From: Candidatus Aminicenantota bacterium
Lineage (GTDB): Bacteria > Acidobacteriota > Aminicenantia > JAMOAD01
DNA length: 53,945 nucleotides
Direction: 5' to 3'
Assembly (NCBI GenBank): GCA_027031485.1
Contig: JALVQI010000004.1
Span: 1-53,945, forward strand
Shown here: positions 42,953 through 51,988 of the stretch, one piece after another
Position numbering within the stretch: position 1 is the first letter of the stretch
How the letters are laid out: every line of letters starts with the position of its first letter
The notes under the pieces: generated by a model
The model's database searches: none
What the model was told of the DNA's origin: nothing
The model's input: the letters and a program-made list of their open reading frames with translations, nothing else
Translations under genes and position numbers: made by a program

Positions 42953-44599
42953 ATGAAGATAGAAGAAATGGCCGAAAACCTTTTAAATGGCCATAATAAT
43001 GTAAAAGAGGATTTAAAGAGAAGTGAATTAATCAAAAAAAGTGTTGAAAGAAAGGAAGCAATTGTAAGCAAGAATGGAGCACTTGCAACATGGACTCCAC
43101 CTGAGTCAACAGGAAGAAGCCCCAAAGACACCGTAACAGTTAAAAGAAAGGAGAGTGAGAACAATATAGACTGGGACTCTCCATACAATATTCCGATTGA
43201 TGAAAAAACCTTTGATATGCTTTTGGAGGATGCTTTAAATCTTTTGAAAAACAAAGATGAAATATTTGTTACAAATAGAGTAATAGGGGCGGACAGTAAA
43301 TATGCCCTTCCCGTAAAGACCATAACAGACAAAGCATTAACAGCTCTTTTCACAGACAATATGTTCAGACCTGTACCATCGGATATTTCAAAGAGCATTT
43401 TTTCAGATTCTCCTTTCACACTTTTTGTTTTACCTTACGATAAACTGGATAGTAAAAGATATGAAGGAAGGTTAAGAAAATTACCGAGCGGTGAGACAAC
43501 AAATATGGCCATTGCTATAGACTATGATAGAAGGGCAGGAATTGTCATAGGGTCTGCATATCTTGGCTCTGTTAAAAAACTCATGTTCACAGTCATGAAT
43601 TATTATTTGCCTGAAAAGGGTATATTACCTCTTCATGCATCAGCAAATGAAGGAAAGGATGGAAGTTCAGCTTTGTTTTTAGGGCTTTCAGGAACAGGGA
43701 AAACAACATTGTCAGCTGATCCTGAAAGGGCTCTGCTTGGAGATGATGAGCATGGATGGAGCGATGATGGTATTGCAAATTTTGAAAATGGTTGTTATGC
43801 GAAAATGATAAGACTCAGCGCTGAAAAAGAGCCCGAAATCTACAATGCTGTTATGCACAAAGATGATTATCTCAACCATGGAGCAATAGTGGAAAATGCA
43901 ATGATATATCCGGATGGTGAGTTTGATTTCTATGATGCAAGGTTAACCGAGAACTCAAGATCCTCATATCCGCTTATCTATCTTACCAATATCAAAGAAT
44001 CATCCACTTCAGGACATCCTAAAACAATAGTATTTCTCACTGCCGATGCAAACGGTGTTTTGCCTCCTGTGGCAAAGCTCAATGAAGAGCAGGCAATGTT
44101 GTGGTTTTTAATGGGATATACGAGTAAATTAGCGGGAACCGAAACAGGGATTGTTGATCCTGTTTCAACATTTTCAAGATTTTTCGGAGAACCTTTCATG
44201 CCTCGAAATCCGAATGAATATGCGGAAATGCTAGGAGAAAAGATGAAGAAACACAATACGGATGTTTATCTGATAAATACCGGATGGACAGGCGGCCCCT
44301 ATGGTGTTGGTAAAAGATTTGATATTGATATTACAAGAAAAATTGTTGAAGCAGCTGTAACAGGGAAATTAAGAGATCTGGAGTATTATGAAGACCCACG
44401 ATTCCACATAAATATTCCCAAAAAATGTCCGGGAGATGTCCCTTCTGAAATTTTAGATCCAAAATTCACATGGAAGGATAAAGAAGCCTTTGAAAGAAGA
44501 GCTGAGAAATTGGCACGGGATTTTAGCGATCATTTTGACAGAGCATATGGGAATAAGAATCTTCCTGAAAAAATTATAAAACAGTGCCCCGGTAAATAA
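42953..44599 (+). CDS. pckA: phosphoenolpyruvate carboxykinase (ATP)
   Basis: Interconverts oxaloacetate plus ATP with PEP, CO2 and ADP. The P-loop GLSGTGKTTLS starts at about residue 244, and the kinase-2/metal motif is LLGDDEHGWSDDGIANFENGCYAK; NTGWTGGPYGVGKR is the adenine-side signature. This is the ATP-dependent, not GTP-dependent, family. 548 residues, normal length. AAGGAGGTGG precedes the ATG. Role: gluconeogenesis or energy-conserving reverse flux, fitting an anaerobe. Confidence 0.97.
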   Translation: MKIEEMAENLLNGHNNVKEDLKRSELIKKSVERKEAIVSKNGALATWTPPESTGRSPKDTVTVKRKESENNIDWDSPYNIPIDEKTFDMLLEDALNLLKNKDEIFVTNRVIGADSKYALPVKTITDKALTALFTDNMFRPVPSDISKSIFSDSPFTLFVLPYDKLDSKRYEGRLRKLPSGETTNMAIAIDYDRRAGIVIGSAYLGSVKKLMFTVMNYYLPEKGILPLHASANEGKDGSSALFLGLSGTGKTTLSADPERALLGDDEHGWSDDGIANFENGCYAKMIRLSAEKEPEIYNAVMHKDDYLNHGAIVENAMIYPDGEFDFYDARLTENSRSSYPLIYLTNIKESSTSGHPKTIVFLTADANGVLPPVAKLNEEQAMLWFLMGYTSKLAGTETGIVDPVSTFSRFFGEPFMPRNPNEYAEMLGEKMKKHNTDVYLINTGWTGGPYGVGKRFDIDITRKIVEAAVTGKLRDLEYYEDPRFHINIPKKCPGDVPSEILDPKFTWKDKEAFERRAEKLARDFSDHFDRAYGNKNLPEKIIKQCPGK

Positions 44600-45174
44600 T
44601 GGAAAGTATCAAAATCGGTTTGACCGGACCTCTTGCTTCGGGAAAGGGAGAGGTTTCAAAATTTTTAAAATCAAAAGGATTTAACTATATCTCCCTTTCT
44701 GACATGGTTAGAGATGAGCTTAGAAAAAGAGGACTTGAGGAAACAAGGGAAAATCTCATGATGGTGGGAAACAGTCTTAGAAAAGAGGAGGGAGCCGGAG
44801 TTTTAGGTAAAAGAGTGAGAGAAAAGATTGAAAGCGATGGTCCTGAATTAAACTGGGTTATAGATGGTATAAGAAATCCCGCCGAAATAAAAGAGTTAAG
44901 AAAGATGGGGAAATTTTTTCTTCTTGCAGTGGCCGCCCCAAAAGGGACATTAATAGAAAGAGTAAAGAGCAGAAAAAGGGGCTCAGATCCTTTAAGCAAT
45001 GAAGAAATAGAGAAAAAGTTAATAAGAGAATGGGGTATTGATGAACCCCCGGACGGACAGCAGGTAGGTGCCTGCATGGGAGAAGCTGATTTTTTTGTCA
45101 TGAACGACGGAACACTTGAAGAACTCCATGATTATTTAAGCTCACTTCTTGAAGCAATAGAAAAAAATATTTAA
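44599..45174 (+). CDS. P-loop nucleoside/dephospho-CoA kinase-like protein
   Basis: 191 residues. Walker A is GLTGPLASGKGEVSKFL at the N-terminus; LSDMVRDELRKRG, VIDGIRNPAEIKELR (Walker B-like) and RVKSRKRGSDPLS (lid with basic residues) follow. This fits the dephospho-CoA/dNMP kinase-like group also seen fused to dCMP deaminases and in archaeal UPF0200 proteins. True CoaE is less likely because the sequence signatures differ. It starts in a TAATG overlap with pckA. The substrate is unknown. Confidence 0.65.
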   Translation: MESIKIGLTGPLASGKGEVSKFLKSKGFNYISLSDMVRDELRKRGLEETRENLMMVGNSLRKEEGAGVLGKRVREKIESDGPELNWVIDGIRNPAEIKELRKMGKFFLLAVAAPKGTLIERVKSRKRGSDPLSNEEIEKKLIREWGIDEPPDGQQVGACMGEADFFVMNDGTLEELHDYLSSLLEAIEKNI

Positions 45175-46869
45175 ATGAAAATAAAAAAGTTTTTCTTCCT
45201 TTTGTTTCTTATAGGAGGTATCCTAATGATAATTTCATCCTGTGGGAAAACAGATTATGATAAAAAAGCGGAAAACTTTATAAAAAGCATAGAAAAAAGA
45301 GTGAAACCAATGGAGAAAAAGGCTTCATTATCCTACTGGAAAGCTGCAACGACTGGAAAAAGCAAATTTTATTCAGAATATGAAGGATATACAAAAAAGC
45401 TTGCGGATATTTATTCAGACAAAAAGGATTTCAAAATTTTAAAAGAGATTAGAGAGAGTGGAAAAATCACAGAACCTGAAATTAAGAGAGAATTAGACAT
45501 TCTCTATCTCAATTTTTTAAAAAATCAAATTCCCAAATCTTTAAGGGATGAAATTATCATTCTTGAAACGAAAATTGAAAGGGAGTTTTCAAAATACAGA
45601 CCGAAGGTTGACGGGAAAGAGATAACCACAAATAAAATTTATGAAATTCTAAAAAATTCAAATAATTCGGAAGAGAGAAAAAAGTATTGGACTGCTTCAA
45701 AAGAAGTTGGAGAAATAGTTATTGGTGATTTTTTAAAACTTGTTAAAATGAGAAATAAAGCCGCAAGAATATTGGGATTTAAAAATTTTTATATAATGGC
45801 ACTGGAAACATCCGAGCAGACAGAGGAAGATATCCTGGCCATATTTGATGAAGTTGATAATAGGACAAAGGATATTTTTAAAAAATTAAAGGCTGAGATA
45901 GATATAAAATTATCAAAAAAATTCAATATAAATCCCGATGAAATTATGCCATGGCACTATGATGATCCTTATTTTCAGGAAGGACTTTCAATATTTGAAA
46001 AGAATACTGATAATTTGTTCAAGGGAAAAGACATTGTAAAGATAGCCGAAGAATTTTATAAAAGCATAGGAATAGATTTAAAAGATATTATCAAAAGGAG
46101 TGATTTTTACGAAAAGAAGGGTAAAAACCCCCATGCTTTTGAAATAATGATCGGCAGAGAGGGAGATGTAAGAGTTTTAATGAATATAGAGGATAATTCC
46201 CAATGGATGGAAACAGCCCTTCATGAATTCGGGCATGCAGCTTATTCAAAATATATTAGCAGAAAATTGCCCTATTTTTTAAGGGAAGAAGCTCACATTT
46301 TTGTAACGGAAGCCATTGCCATGCTCTTCGGGAGGCTATCAAAAAATCCGGAATGGCTGAAAAAAGCTTTGAATTTATCCGATGAAAGAACAAAGGAGTT
46401 AACACCTTTAATGATTAAAAATTTCTTATCCTCTCAGCTGATTTTTTCAAGATGGGCTCAGGTTATGATAAGATTTGAAAGGGAGCTTTACTATAACCCG
46501 GAGCAGGATTTGAATACTCTATGGTGGAAACTAAAGGAAAAGTATCAGCTTATGAAAAAACCGGAAAACAGAAATAAACCTGACTTTGCGGCAAAAATTC
46601 ACATTGTTTCTGACCCTGTTTATTACCACAATTACCTGTTAGGTGAGATTCTGGCATCTCAACTGAATAATTACATAATTTTGCATTTTTTTAAAAAGCA
46701 CAAGATTATTTTTGTCCCTTACTATGGGAAAAAAGAGATAGGAAGTTTTCTGATTGACAAAATATTTCGGCACGGAGCAAGGTATAGATGGGATAAACTT
46801 ATTCAGTTGGCAACAGATGAAGAATTATCGCCCCGTTATTATACCGATATGTTCTCCCTTCTGAAATAG
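45175..46869 (+). CDS. M2/M3-like zinc metallopeptidase, lipoprotein
   Basis: 564 residues. The signal peptide ends in a lipobox (LMIISSC, Cys at 23). The zinc site is H350-E-F-G-H354 with a third ligand probably E379 in TEAIAML, 25 residues on. The segment LPYFLREEAHIFVTEAI parallels the ACE-type M2 pattern, so it is closer to M2 than to the oligopeptidases F. It is probably a periplasmic peptidyl-dipeptidase or oligopeptidase. The ATG directly follows the kinase stop without a Shine-Dalgarno; a strong AGGAGG (45213-45218) lies inside the signal-peptide codons ahead of Met18. Confidence 0.8.
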   Translation: MKIKKFFFLLFLIGGILMIISSCGKTDYDKKAENFIKSIEKRVKPMEKKASLSYWKAATTGKSKFYSEYEGYTKKLADIYSDKKDFKILKEIRESGKITEPEIKRELDILYLNFLKNQIPKSLRDEIIILETKIEREFSKYRPKVDGKEITTNKIYEILKNSNNSEERKKYWTASKEVGEIVIGDFLKLVKMRNKAARILGFKNFYIMALETSEQTEEDILAIFDEVDNRTKDIFKKLKAEIDIKLSKKFNINPDEIMPWHYDDPYFQEGLSIFEKNTDNLFKGKDIVKIAEEFYKSIGIDLKDIIKRSDFYEKKGKNPHAFEIMIGREGDVRVLMNIEDNSQWMETALHEFGHAAYSKYISRKLPYFLREEAHIFVTEAIAMLFGRLSKNPEWLKKALNLSDERTKELTPLMIKNFLSSQLIFSRWAQVMIRFERELYYNPEQDLNTLWWKLKEKYQLMKKPENRNKPDFAAKIHIVSDPVYYHNYLLGEILASQLNNYIILHFFKKHKIIFVPYYGKKEIGSFLIDKIFRHGARYRWDKLIQLATDEELSPRYYTDMFSLLK

Positions 46870-46873
46870 AAAA

Positions 46874-47962
46874 TTAAGCTCTTATATCAACCCTTCCGCT
46901 CAAATAATCCATAACGCCTATGTACTCTTCATAATACTCCGAGTTTTCCTTTCCCTCCCTAAAAAGTCTAAATTTTATCTTCTTTTGAGATTCTCCCTCT
47001 TTACCTTTTTCATTTCCCTTTTCTCCTGAATTAAATTCACTCAAAGTCTGAATTACTGGAAGATCAAACTTTAAACCGAGATTCTCAATATTTGTTTTCA
47101 AAGTTTCAATTCCTGAGTTTAAATAGTGCTGAACCTCAGGTTTTTGAACATATATCTTCATGTCCATTTTCTTATCCTGAGAAAAGGAGAGCTGAATATA
47201 CATTTTGCCAAGCTCGGGAGGTTCAATGTGAATTCTGAAAATTTTACTTCCCTTCGGGGTTGTATTCTGAACAATTCTTGCAACCTCCTCAATCAGATTG
47301 CTTTTCCTGACCTCCGCCTTGTTAACTTCCGGTTTTTCGGGTTTAAAATTTTCAAACTTTATCTCCTTTGTATTTGGTGAAATTTTAATCTCCTCTATTT
47401 TTGAAACCTTTGCCCTTGAGACTTCTCCTTTCTTTTTATTATTTATTAATTCTGTTTTGAATTCATTTTCCTTTGAATTTTTGATTTCAGAAATTTTTTT
47501 GTTAATTCCGTTCTTTTTTACTTTTCCCCGTGCCTTTTCAGGAATGAATTTTTCAAGAGCAACTTTTGCACTCTTTGTTTTTGAGAACTTTTCTCTATTT
47601 TTCATAAGTTTTTCAGCATGCAAATTTATGTTATCCTTAGCTCTGTTAATTTTACCCTTTTTAATCTCACTTTTAACCGTTTTTTTTACTTTGACCTTTT
47701 TTTCATCTTTCCCATTTTCCATTTTTCTTACACTCTTTTTATTCACCCCCTCTTTTTTCAAAAAATGATGAACCAATATTGCCAAAAAATTCTTTTCGTC
47801 AAAGCTAAGCTTTCCATCCTTTTTGTTCTTAATCCCTTTTTTCTTAATAGCATTATGTTTTGCCGCTCTATTCTTCTTTCCTGTTTTCTTTTTTCCTCCT
47901 TTCACCGATTGAATGTCCTGCTTTTTAAAATCATTATTTGTCAGAATGATTTGATTATCCAT
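46874..47962 (-). CDS. fliK: flagellar hook-length control protein FliK
   Basis: Secreted molecular ruler and export-specificity switch. The N-terminal two thirds are low-complexity and extremely Lys-rich. The conserved C-terminal hook domain (about residues 230-320) shows IFRIHIEPPELGKMYIQLSF ... VQHYLNSGIETLKTNIENLGL. The ATG at 47962 has AAGGAGG at 8 nt; a GTG at 47971 lies within that site. It carries a 10-residue segment (SAKVALEKFI, about 130-139) shared with the upstream gene. It overlaps the MotE-like gene by 8 nt. Last gene of the flagellar operon here. Confidence 0.85.
   Translation of the reverse strand: MDNQIILTNNDFKKQDIQSVKGGKKKTGKKNRAAKHNAIKKKGIKNKKDGKLSFDEKNFLAILVHHFLKKEGVNKKSVRKMENGKDEKKVKVKKTVKSEIKKGKINRAKDNINLHAEKLMKNREKFSKTKSAKVALEKFIPEKARGKVKKNGINKKISEIKNSKENEFKTELINNKKKGEVSRAKVSKIEEIKISPNTKEIKFENFKPEKPEVNKAEVRKSNLIEEVARIVQNTTPKGSKIFRIHIEPPELGKMYIQLSFSQDKKMDMKIYVQKPEVQHYLNSGIETLKTNIENLGLKFDLPVIQTLSEFNSGEKGNEKGKEGESQKKIKFRLFREGKENSEYYEEYIGVMDYLSGRVDIRA
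47553..47576 (-). repeat. 24-nt repeat within fliK
   Basis: Identical to 48421-48444 in the MotE-like gene and in the same reading frame; both encode KSAKVAL. Confidence 0.85.
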
Positions 47963-48533
47963 TCCCGCCACCTCCTTTCTTTTTAAATTCTTTTAATTTT
48001 TCCTGATACCCTGCCTGTTTGGCAAGAAAATCTATTAAATCAATAAATATCTGCTTATGCTCTGTTGATAATCCCTGCAAAATACTCGTTCTCACCCCTT
48101 TCTTCATTGTGAGGATACTCAAACCTATGGAGTAAAACATATTTTTATCTGTTTTATAATAATAGACAATACTATCTATGGCAGCTTGAGGGTCCAAAGT
48201 TTCAAGAATGGTTTTTATCCTGGAATCAAGTTTTTTTGCTTTTCTTGCTTCCTCAAGCTTTTTCCACTCTTTATTTAACCTCTTCCTCTCTTCCTCAAGT
48301 TTCTTTGCCTTTCTTTCAATTTCTCCCTGCCATTGTCTCAGTGCCTCCTCTTTGTTTTCCAGGATTTTAACTAACCTTGAATAATGTTCCTTTTCACTTT
48401 TCAATTCTTTTATAAATTTATCAAGAGCAACTTTTGCACTCTTTTCGGCATTTTGAGAGCTTAAGGGTAGTATAAAAATCAAATTTAAAAAAACCATCAC
48501 TCCAATCAATTTTTTACAATGACTAATTCTCAT
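47955..48533 (-). CDS. MotE/MgtE_N-like flagellar chaperone candidate
   Basis: 192 residues. A membrane/signal segment (LIGVMVFLNLIFILPLSS) is followed by a long coiled coil (about 45-105) and a helical domain (LDPQAAIDSIVYYYKTDKNMFYSIGLSILTMKKGVRTSILQGLS). The pattern of repeated short helices resembles the MgtE-N/FliG-like domain of MotE and FlbB, proteins encoded after fliJ in many flagellar operons that stabilise the stator MotC or organise the motor. It overlaps fliJ by 11 nt. The C-terminal GGGGNG codons supply the fliK ribosome site. Confidence 0.7.
   Translation of the reverse strand: MRISHCKKLIGVMVFLNLIFILPLSSQNAEKSAKVALDKFIKELKSEKEHYSRLVKILENKEEALRQWQGEIERKAKKLEEERKRLNKEWKKLEEARKAKKLDSRIKTILETLDPQAAIDSIVYYYKTDKNMFYSIGLSILTMKKGVRTSILQGLSTEHKQIFIDLIDFLAKQAGYQEKLKEFKKKGGGGNG
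48421..48444 (-). repeat. 24-nt repeat within the MotE-like gene
   Basis: Second copy of the 47553-47576 repeat, located just after the signal segment of this protein. Confidence 0.85.
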
Positions 48534-48969
48534 GATATCTCTTGGAATTTAAAAAAATATCATCGACTATTTTCTGTTCCTCTTTGTCCAGCTCATAGAC
48601 ATATTCTCTCCATTTCTTTTCTCTGTAGTTCTCAAGTACTTTTTTTGACTTTCTTGCTTCAATCCACTCTTTTAATTTTTCTTCCTCAATCTTTTTTTTC
48701 TCTTCAACTATTTTTGACTGAATTTTTTCAAGTCTCATCAATTGCCCTATATATCTCTGAGTAAGATTAAAAAGCTTTAAATCAATTTCTCCCTCCATTA
48801 AAGATTCTAACTGTTCTCTCCTTTCTCTCTCCTCACGGTATATTTGTTTTAGCCTCTCTTCAGCTTTAACTCTCTCCTTTTTTGCTCTTGCCCAATCCTC
48901 CTTTTTCTTTTTTTCCATATTTATTCTATATTTTAAAAGAGTTTCCAATGAAAATTTAAATCTCTTCAT
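48523..48969 (-). CDS. fliJ: flagellar export chaperone FliJ
   Basis: 148-residue, almost entirely coiled-coil protein starting MKRFKFSLETLLKYRINMEKKKKE, the usual FliJ N-terminus. FliJ acts as the central stalk in the FliI ATPase ring of the export apparatus. The position between fliI and the MotE-like gene supports the call. It overlaps fliI by 14 nt. Confidence 0.85.
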   Translation of the reverse strand: MKRFKFSLETLLKYRINMEKKKKEDWARAKKERVKAEERLKQIYREERERREQLESLMEGEIDLKLFNLTQRYIGQLMRLEKIQSKIVEEKKKIEEEKLKEWIEARKSKKVLENYREKKWREYVYELDKEEQKIVDDIFLNSKRYHEN

Positions 48970-50272
48970 TCTTAAATATCTCCTTTAATCTTTTCAGTGT
49001 CTCATCATATTTTGAGCTTTCATCAATCCTCTGTTTTAAAAAAGCATTGATGGAATTAATCCTTAAAAGAGCTTCATCTATGATAGGATTACTCCCTTTG
49101 ACATAAGCTCCTATATTAATAAGATCCTCAGCATCATTATATGCCGACAGAAGTTCCCTTACCTTGCCTGCATAAACAAGATGTTCCTCATTTACTACCG
49201 AGTTCATAACTCTGCTCACGCTTTGTAAGACATCAATCGCAGGATAATGGTTTTTATTGGCTAACTTTCTATCGAGCACTATGTGTCCATCTAAAATTGA
49301 TCTACTGATATCCGCCACAGGTTCTGTTATATCGTCTGCCTCAACAAGAACAGTGTAAATACCGGTAATACTCCCTTTGTTTTCAAAGTTTCCCGCTCTT
49401 TCCAAAAGTCGCGGAAGGGCTGAAAAAACAGAAGGAGTATAACCCTTTGTTGAAGGAGGTTCACCTGTCGCAAGACCGACTTCTCTCTGAGCATAGGCAA
49501 ATCTGGTCAAAGAGTCAAGCATAATCAGAACATCGTATCCCTTTTCCATAAAGTACTCGGCAACTGCTGTACCAGCATAAGCCGCTCTTAATTTTAAGAG
49601 GGGTGGTTCATCAGAAGTTGCCACAACCACAACGGATCTTTTGAGCCCTGCCCCGAGATCTCTTTCCATAAACTCTTTTACCTCTCTTCCTCTTTCTCCA
49701 ACAAGAATTATAACATTGATATCAGCACTTGTGTTTCTTGCTATCATTCCCATAAGGGTACTCTTTCCCACTCCAGAACCTGCAAAAATTCCTATTCTCT
49801 GACCTTTCCCTATTGTCGTAAAACCATCTATGGCTCTAACTCCCGTTTCCACTTTCTCGGCAATAATTTCTCTTTTCAGAGCTTTGGGAGCTCTTCTGTA
49901 AATAGGATAATAGTCTTCACTGATAATAGTTTCCCTATCATCAATTGGATTACCCAGAGAATCTATAACTCTTCCCAATAATTTTTTCCCGACTTTAATC
50001 CTTGGATACTTCCTTGTTGCAATAACTTTATCGCCAATACCTATTCCTGTCATTTCATCAAGAGGCATGGAAATAATATTGTTTCCCTTAAAACCAACAA
50101 CTTCAGCTATCAAATTTTTCCCTGAAGTTGTTTTAATTTCAAGAAGCTCTCCCACTGAAGAAAGAGGACCTTCACTCTCTACCATAACACCTGTAACTTT
50201 TACAACTTTCCCGTAAAATCTGTAGGGGGTGCTAAGTCTTATTCTATCCACTAAAGATGAACCCTCATTCAT
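48956..50272 (-). CDS. fliI: flagellum-specific ATPase FliI
   Basis: F1-beta-like ATPase energising type III flagellar export. Walker A is GIFAGSGVGKST, followed by NVIILVGERGREVKEF, the Walker B strand VLIMLDSLTRFAYAQREVGLATGEPP and the SITGIYTVLVEADD segment. 438 residues, full length. It starts in an ATGA overlap with fliH. Confidence 0.97.
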   Translation of the reverse strand: MNEGSSLVDRIRLSTPYRFYGKVVKVTGVMVESEGPLSSVGELLEIKTTSGKNLIAEVVGFKGNNIISMPLDEMTGIGIGDKVIATRKYPRIKVGKKLLGRVIDSLGNPIDDRETIISEDYYPIYRRAPKALKREIIAEKVETGVRAIDGFTTIGKGQRIGIFAGSGVGKSTLMGMIARNTSADINVIILVGERGREVKEFMERDLGAGLKRSVVVVATSDEPPLLKLRAAYAGTAVAEYFMEKGYDVLIMLDSLTRFAYAQREVGLATGEPPSTKGYTPSVFSALPRLLERAGNFENKGSITGIYTVLVEADDITEPVADISRSILDGHIVLDRKLANKNHYPAIDVLQSVSRVMNSVVNEEHLVYAGKVRELLSAYNDAEDLINIGAYVKGSNPIIDEALLRINSINAFLKQRIDESSKYDETLKRLKEIFKNEEI

Positions 50273-50994
50273 CGTTTTTCCTCTAAAATATTTAATACTT
50301 CTTCAAGCTTCGTCTCCACCGTGGAATCCACTTCTCCCATATCCGTTTGTATTAAACATCCACCGCGCGTGATCCCTGGGTCCTCTACAATCTCTATTTC
50401 CTTTCCAGAAAGAAGTGAATCGAGTTTCTCTCTATTGCTTGTTAAAAATTTATAATCTTCTGAACTAACCTTTATTACTATCTTCTTTGAATCAATTATA
50501 TTTTTCGTTGTCTCCTTTATAACATTCAAAATAAACTCTTCACTGCTCTTTATTTCAGCTGATACTATCTTTTTCAAAGCTTCTTTAACTATTAATATCA
50601 TTTCACTCTGAGCTTCTTCATAAATCTTTTCTCGCAAGATGTTAAGTTTTTCAAGGGTTTCTCTGTATTTTTCCATTAATTCTTTTGACTTTTCCTCTCC
50701 CTCTTTTAAACCTATAACATAACCTTCTTCATACCCTTTCTCATATCCTTCCTTATATCCTTTTTCATAACCTTCCTTATAACCCTCTTCCGTCTTTTTT
50801 CTTTTCTCTTCGTCTGTTTCAAAAGTATTTTTCTTTACCACTTCAAACATTTCTTTCTCTTTTTCTTCTTTCTCCCTTTTCTCCCTCCTTAAATTCTCTT
50901 CCTTTACAAAATTATCAAAAGAAAATTTCTTTATTTCAAATTTATTCTGCATCTCTTTTTTTATAACCTTAAACAATATACTCTTCACCACCAC
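50269..50994 (-). CDS. fliH: flagellar assembly protein FliH
   Basis: Regulator of FliI. The charged N-terminal region leads into G-x3-G repeats (GYKEGYEKGYKEGYEKGYEEGY, about residues 70-92), the helix-packing repeats typical of FliH, then the V-type-E-subunit-like C-terminal domain (EIVEDPGITRGGCLIQTDMGEVD). The start is one of three tandem GTG codons (50994, 50991, 50988) behind AGGAGGAGG; 50991 or 50988 have the better spacing. It overlaps fliG by up to 26 nt. Confidence 0.9.
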   Translation of the reverse strand: MVVKSILFKVIKKEMQNKFEIKKFSFDNFVKEENLRREKREKEEKEKEMFEVVKKNTFETDEEKRKKTEEGYKEGYEKGYKEGYEKGYEEGYVIGLKEGEEKSKELMEKYRETLEKLNILREKIYEEAQSEMILIVKEALKKIVSAEIKSSEEFILNVIKETTKNIIDSKKIVIKVSSEDYKFLTSNREKLDSLLSGKEIEIVEDPGITRGGCLIQTDMGEVDSTVETKLEEVLNILEEKR

Positions 50995-51988
50995 CTCCTC
51001 CTATTGAAATTACCCCTTCTTCCTCAAGTTCTCTGACAACTTCAACAATTTCATGCTGAGCCTTTTCCACATCTTTAACCCTGATCGGTCCCATATACTC
51101 CATTTCCTCTTTCAGCATTTCCACAGCCCTCTGAGACATATTCCTGAAGAATTTTTCTTTAAGTTCGTCAGATGCTCCTTTAAGTGCAATGGCAAGGCTC
51201 TTTTTATCCACCCTCTTCAATATTTCCGCTACACCGTGATCATCTATCATAAGAATGTCTTCAAAAACAAACATCATATCTCTAACCTGAACAGCAAGTT
51301 CCGGATTTTTGACTTCTATTTGTTCCAATATTTGTTTTGCAACTCTTCTTTCCATTCTATTAAGAAGATCAGCGACGGCTTTAACCCCTCCGTACTCTTC
51401 AAGCTTATACGAACCGAGCGATTGTAACCTCTGATCAAGAACAGATGAAATCTTTTTTACAATATCAGGAGAAATTTCCTCTAAATTCGCCATTCTGATT
51501 GTAATTTCAGCTCTAATGTCCTCAGGTAAGGATTCGAGCAATTCCGCAGCTCTTGATGCCGAAAGATGAGCCAGAATGAGAGCAATTGTCTGGGGATGTT
51601 CATTTTGTATGAATTTTGATATTTGCTGAGGATTTACCTTTTCAAGGGAGGCAAAACCAACGGATTTTTCAAGAAGCTTCACCAATCTATCTATTATCTT
51701 TCTTGCCTGTTCGGGTCCCAATGCTTTTATTAAAACACTTTTTGCATAGTCTATACCTCCTATTGCAATATATTGTTTTGCAATCGCCATATTATAGAAC
51801 TCTTCCATAATTCTTTCGGAGACCTCAGCTGGTATGGGGCCCAATAAGGTTATCTCCCTGCTTATATCAGCAATTTCTTCTTCATCAAGACGACTAAAAA
51901 CTTTAGAAGTTATCTCATCCCCTAAAATTACCATTAGAATTGCTATTTTTTGAAGATTTGTCAGACTTTCATACTTAAGTTTAGCCAT
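50969..51988 (-). CDS. fliG: flagellar motor switch protein FliG
   Basis: Rotor protein of the switch complex. FliG-N, the EHPQ motif (NEHPQTIALILAHL) of the middle domain, and the FliG-C torque helix with charged residues (LMIDDHGVAEILKRVDKKSLAIALKGASDELKEKFFRNMS) are all visible. 339 residues, normal. The C-terminus ends GGGGGEEYIV, an unusual Gly run whose codons contain the fliH ribosome site. TAATG overlap with fliF. Confidence 0.96.
   Translation of the reverse strand: MAKLKYESLTNLQKIAILMVILGDEITSKVFSRLDEEEIADISREITLLGPIPAEVSERIMEEFYNMAIAKQYIAIGGIDYAKSVLIKALGPEQARKIIDRLVKLLEKSVGFASLEKVNPQQISKFIQNEHPQTIALILAHLSASRAAELLESLPEDIRAEITIRMANLEEISPDIVKKISSVLDQRLQSLGSYKLEEYGGVKAVADLLNRMERRVAKQILEQIEVKNPELAVQVRDMMFVFEDILMIDDHGVAEILKRVDKKSLAIALKGASDELKEKFFRNMSQRAVEMLKEEMEYMGPIRVKDVEKAQHEIVEVVRELEEEGVISIGGGGGEEYIV

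Noticed and set aside
47298-47986. Two Phe-rich plus-strand frames (156 and 122 codons)
   Set aside because: Antisense of the Lys-rich fliK; the composition is exactly what reversed AAA codons give.
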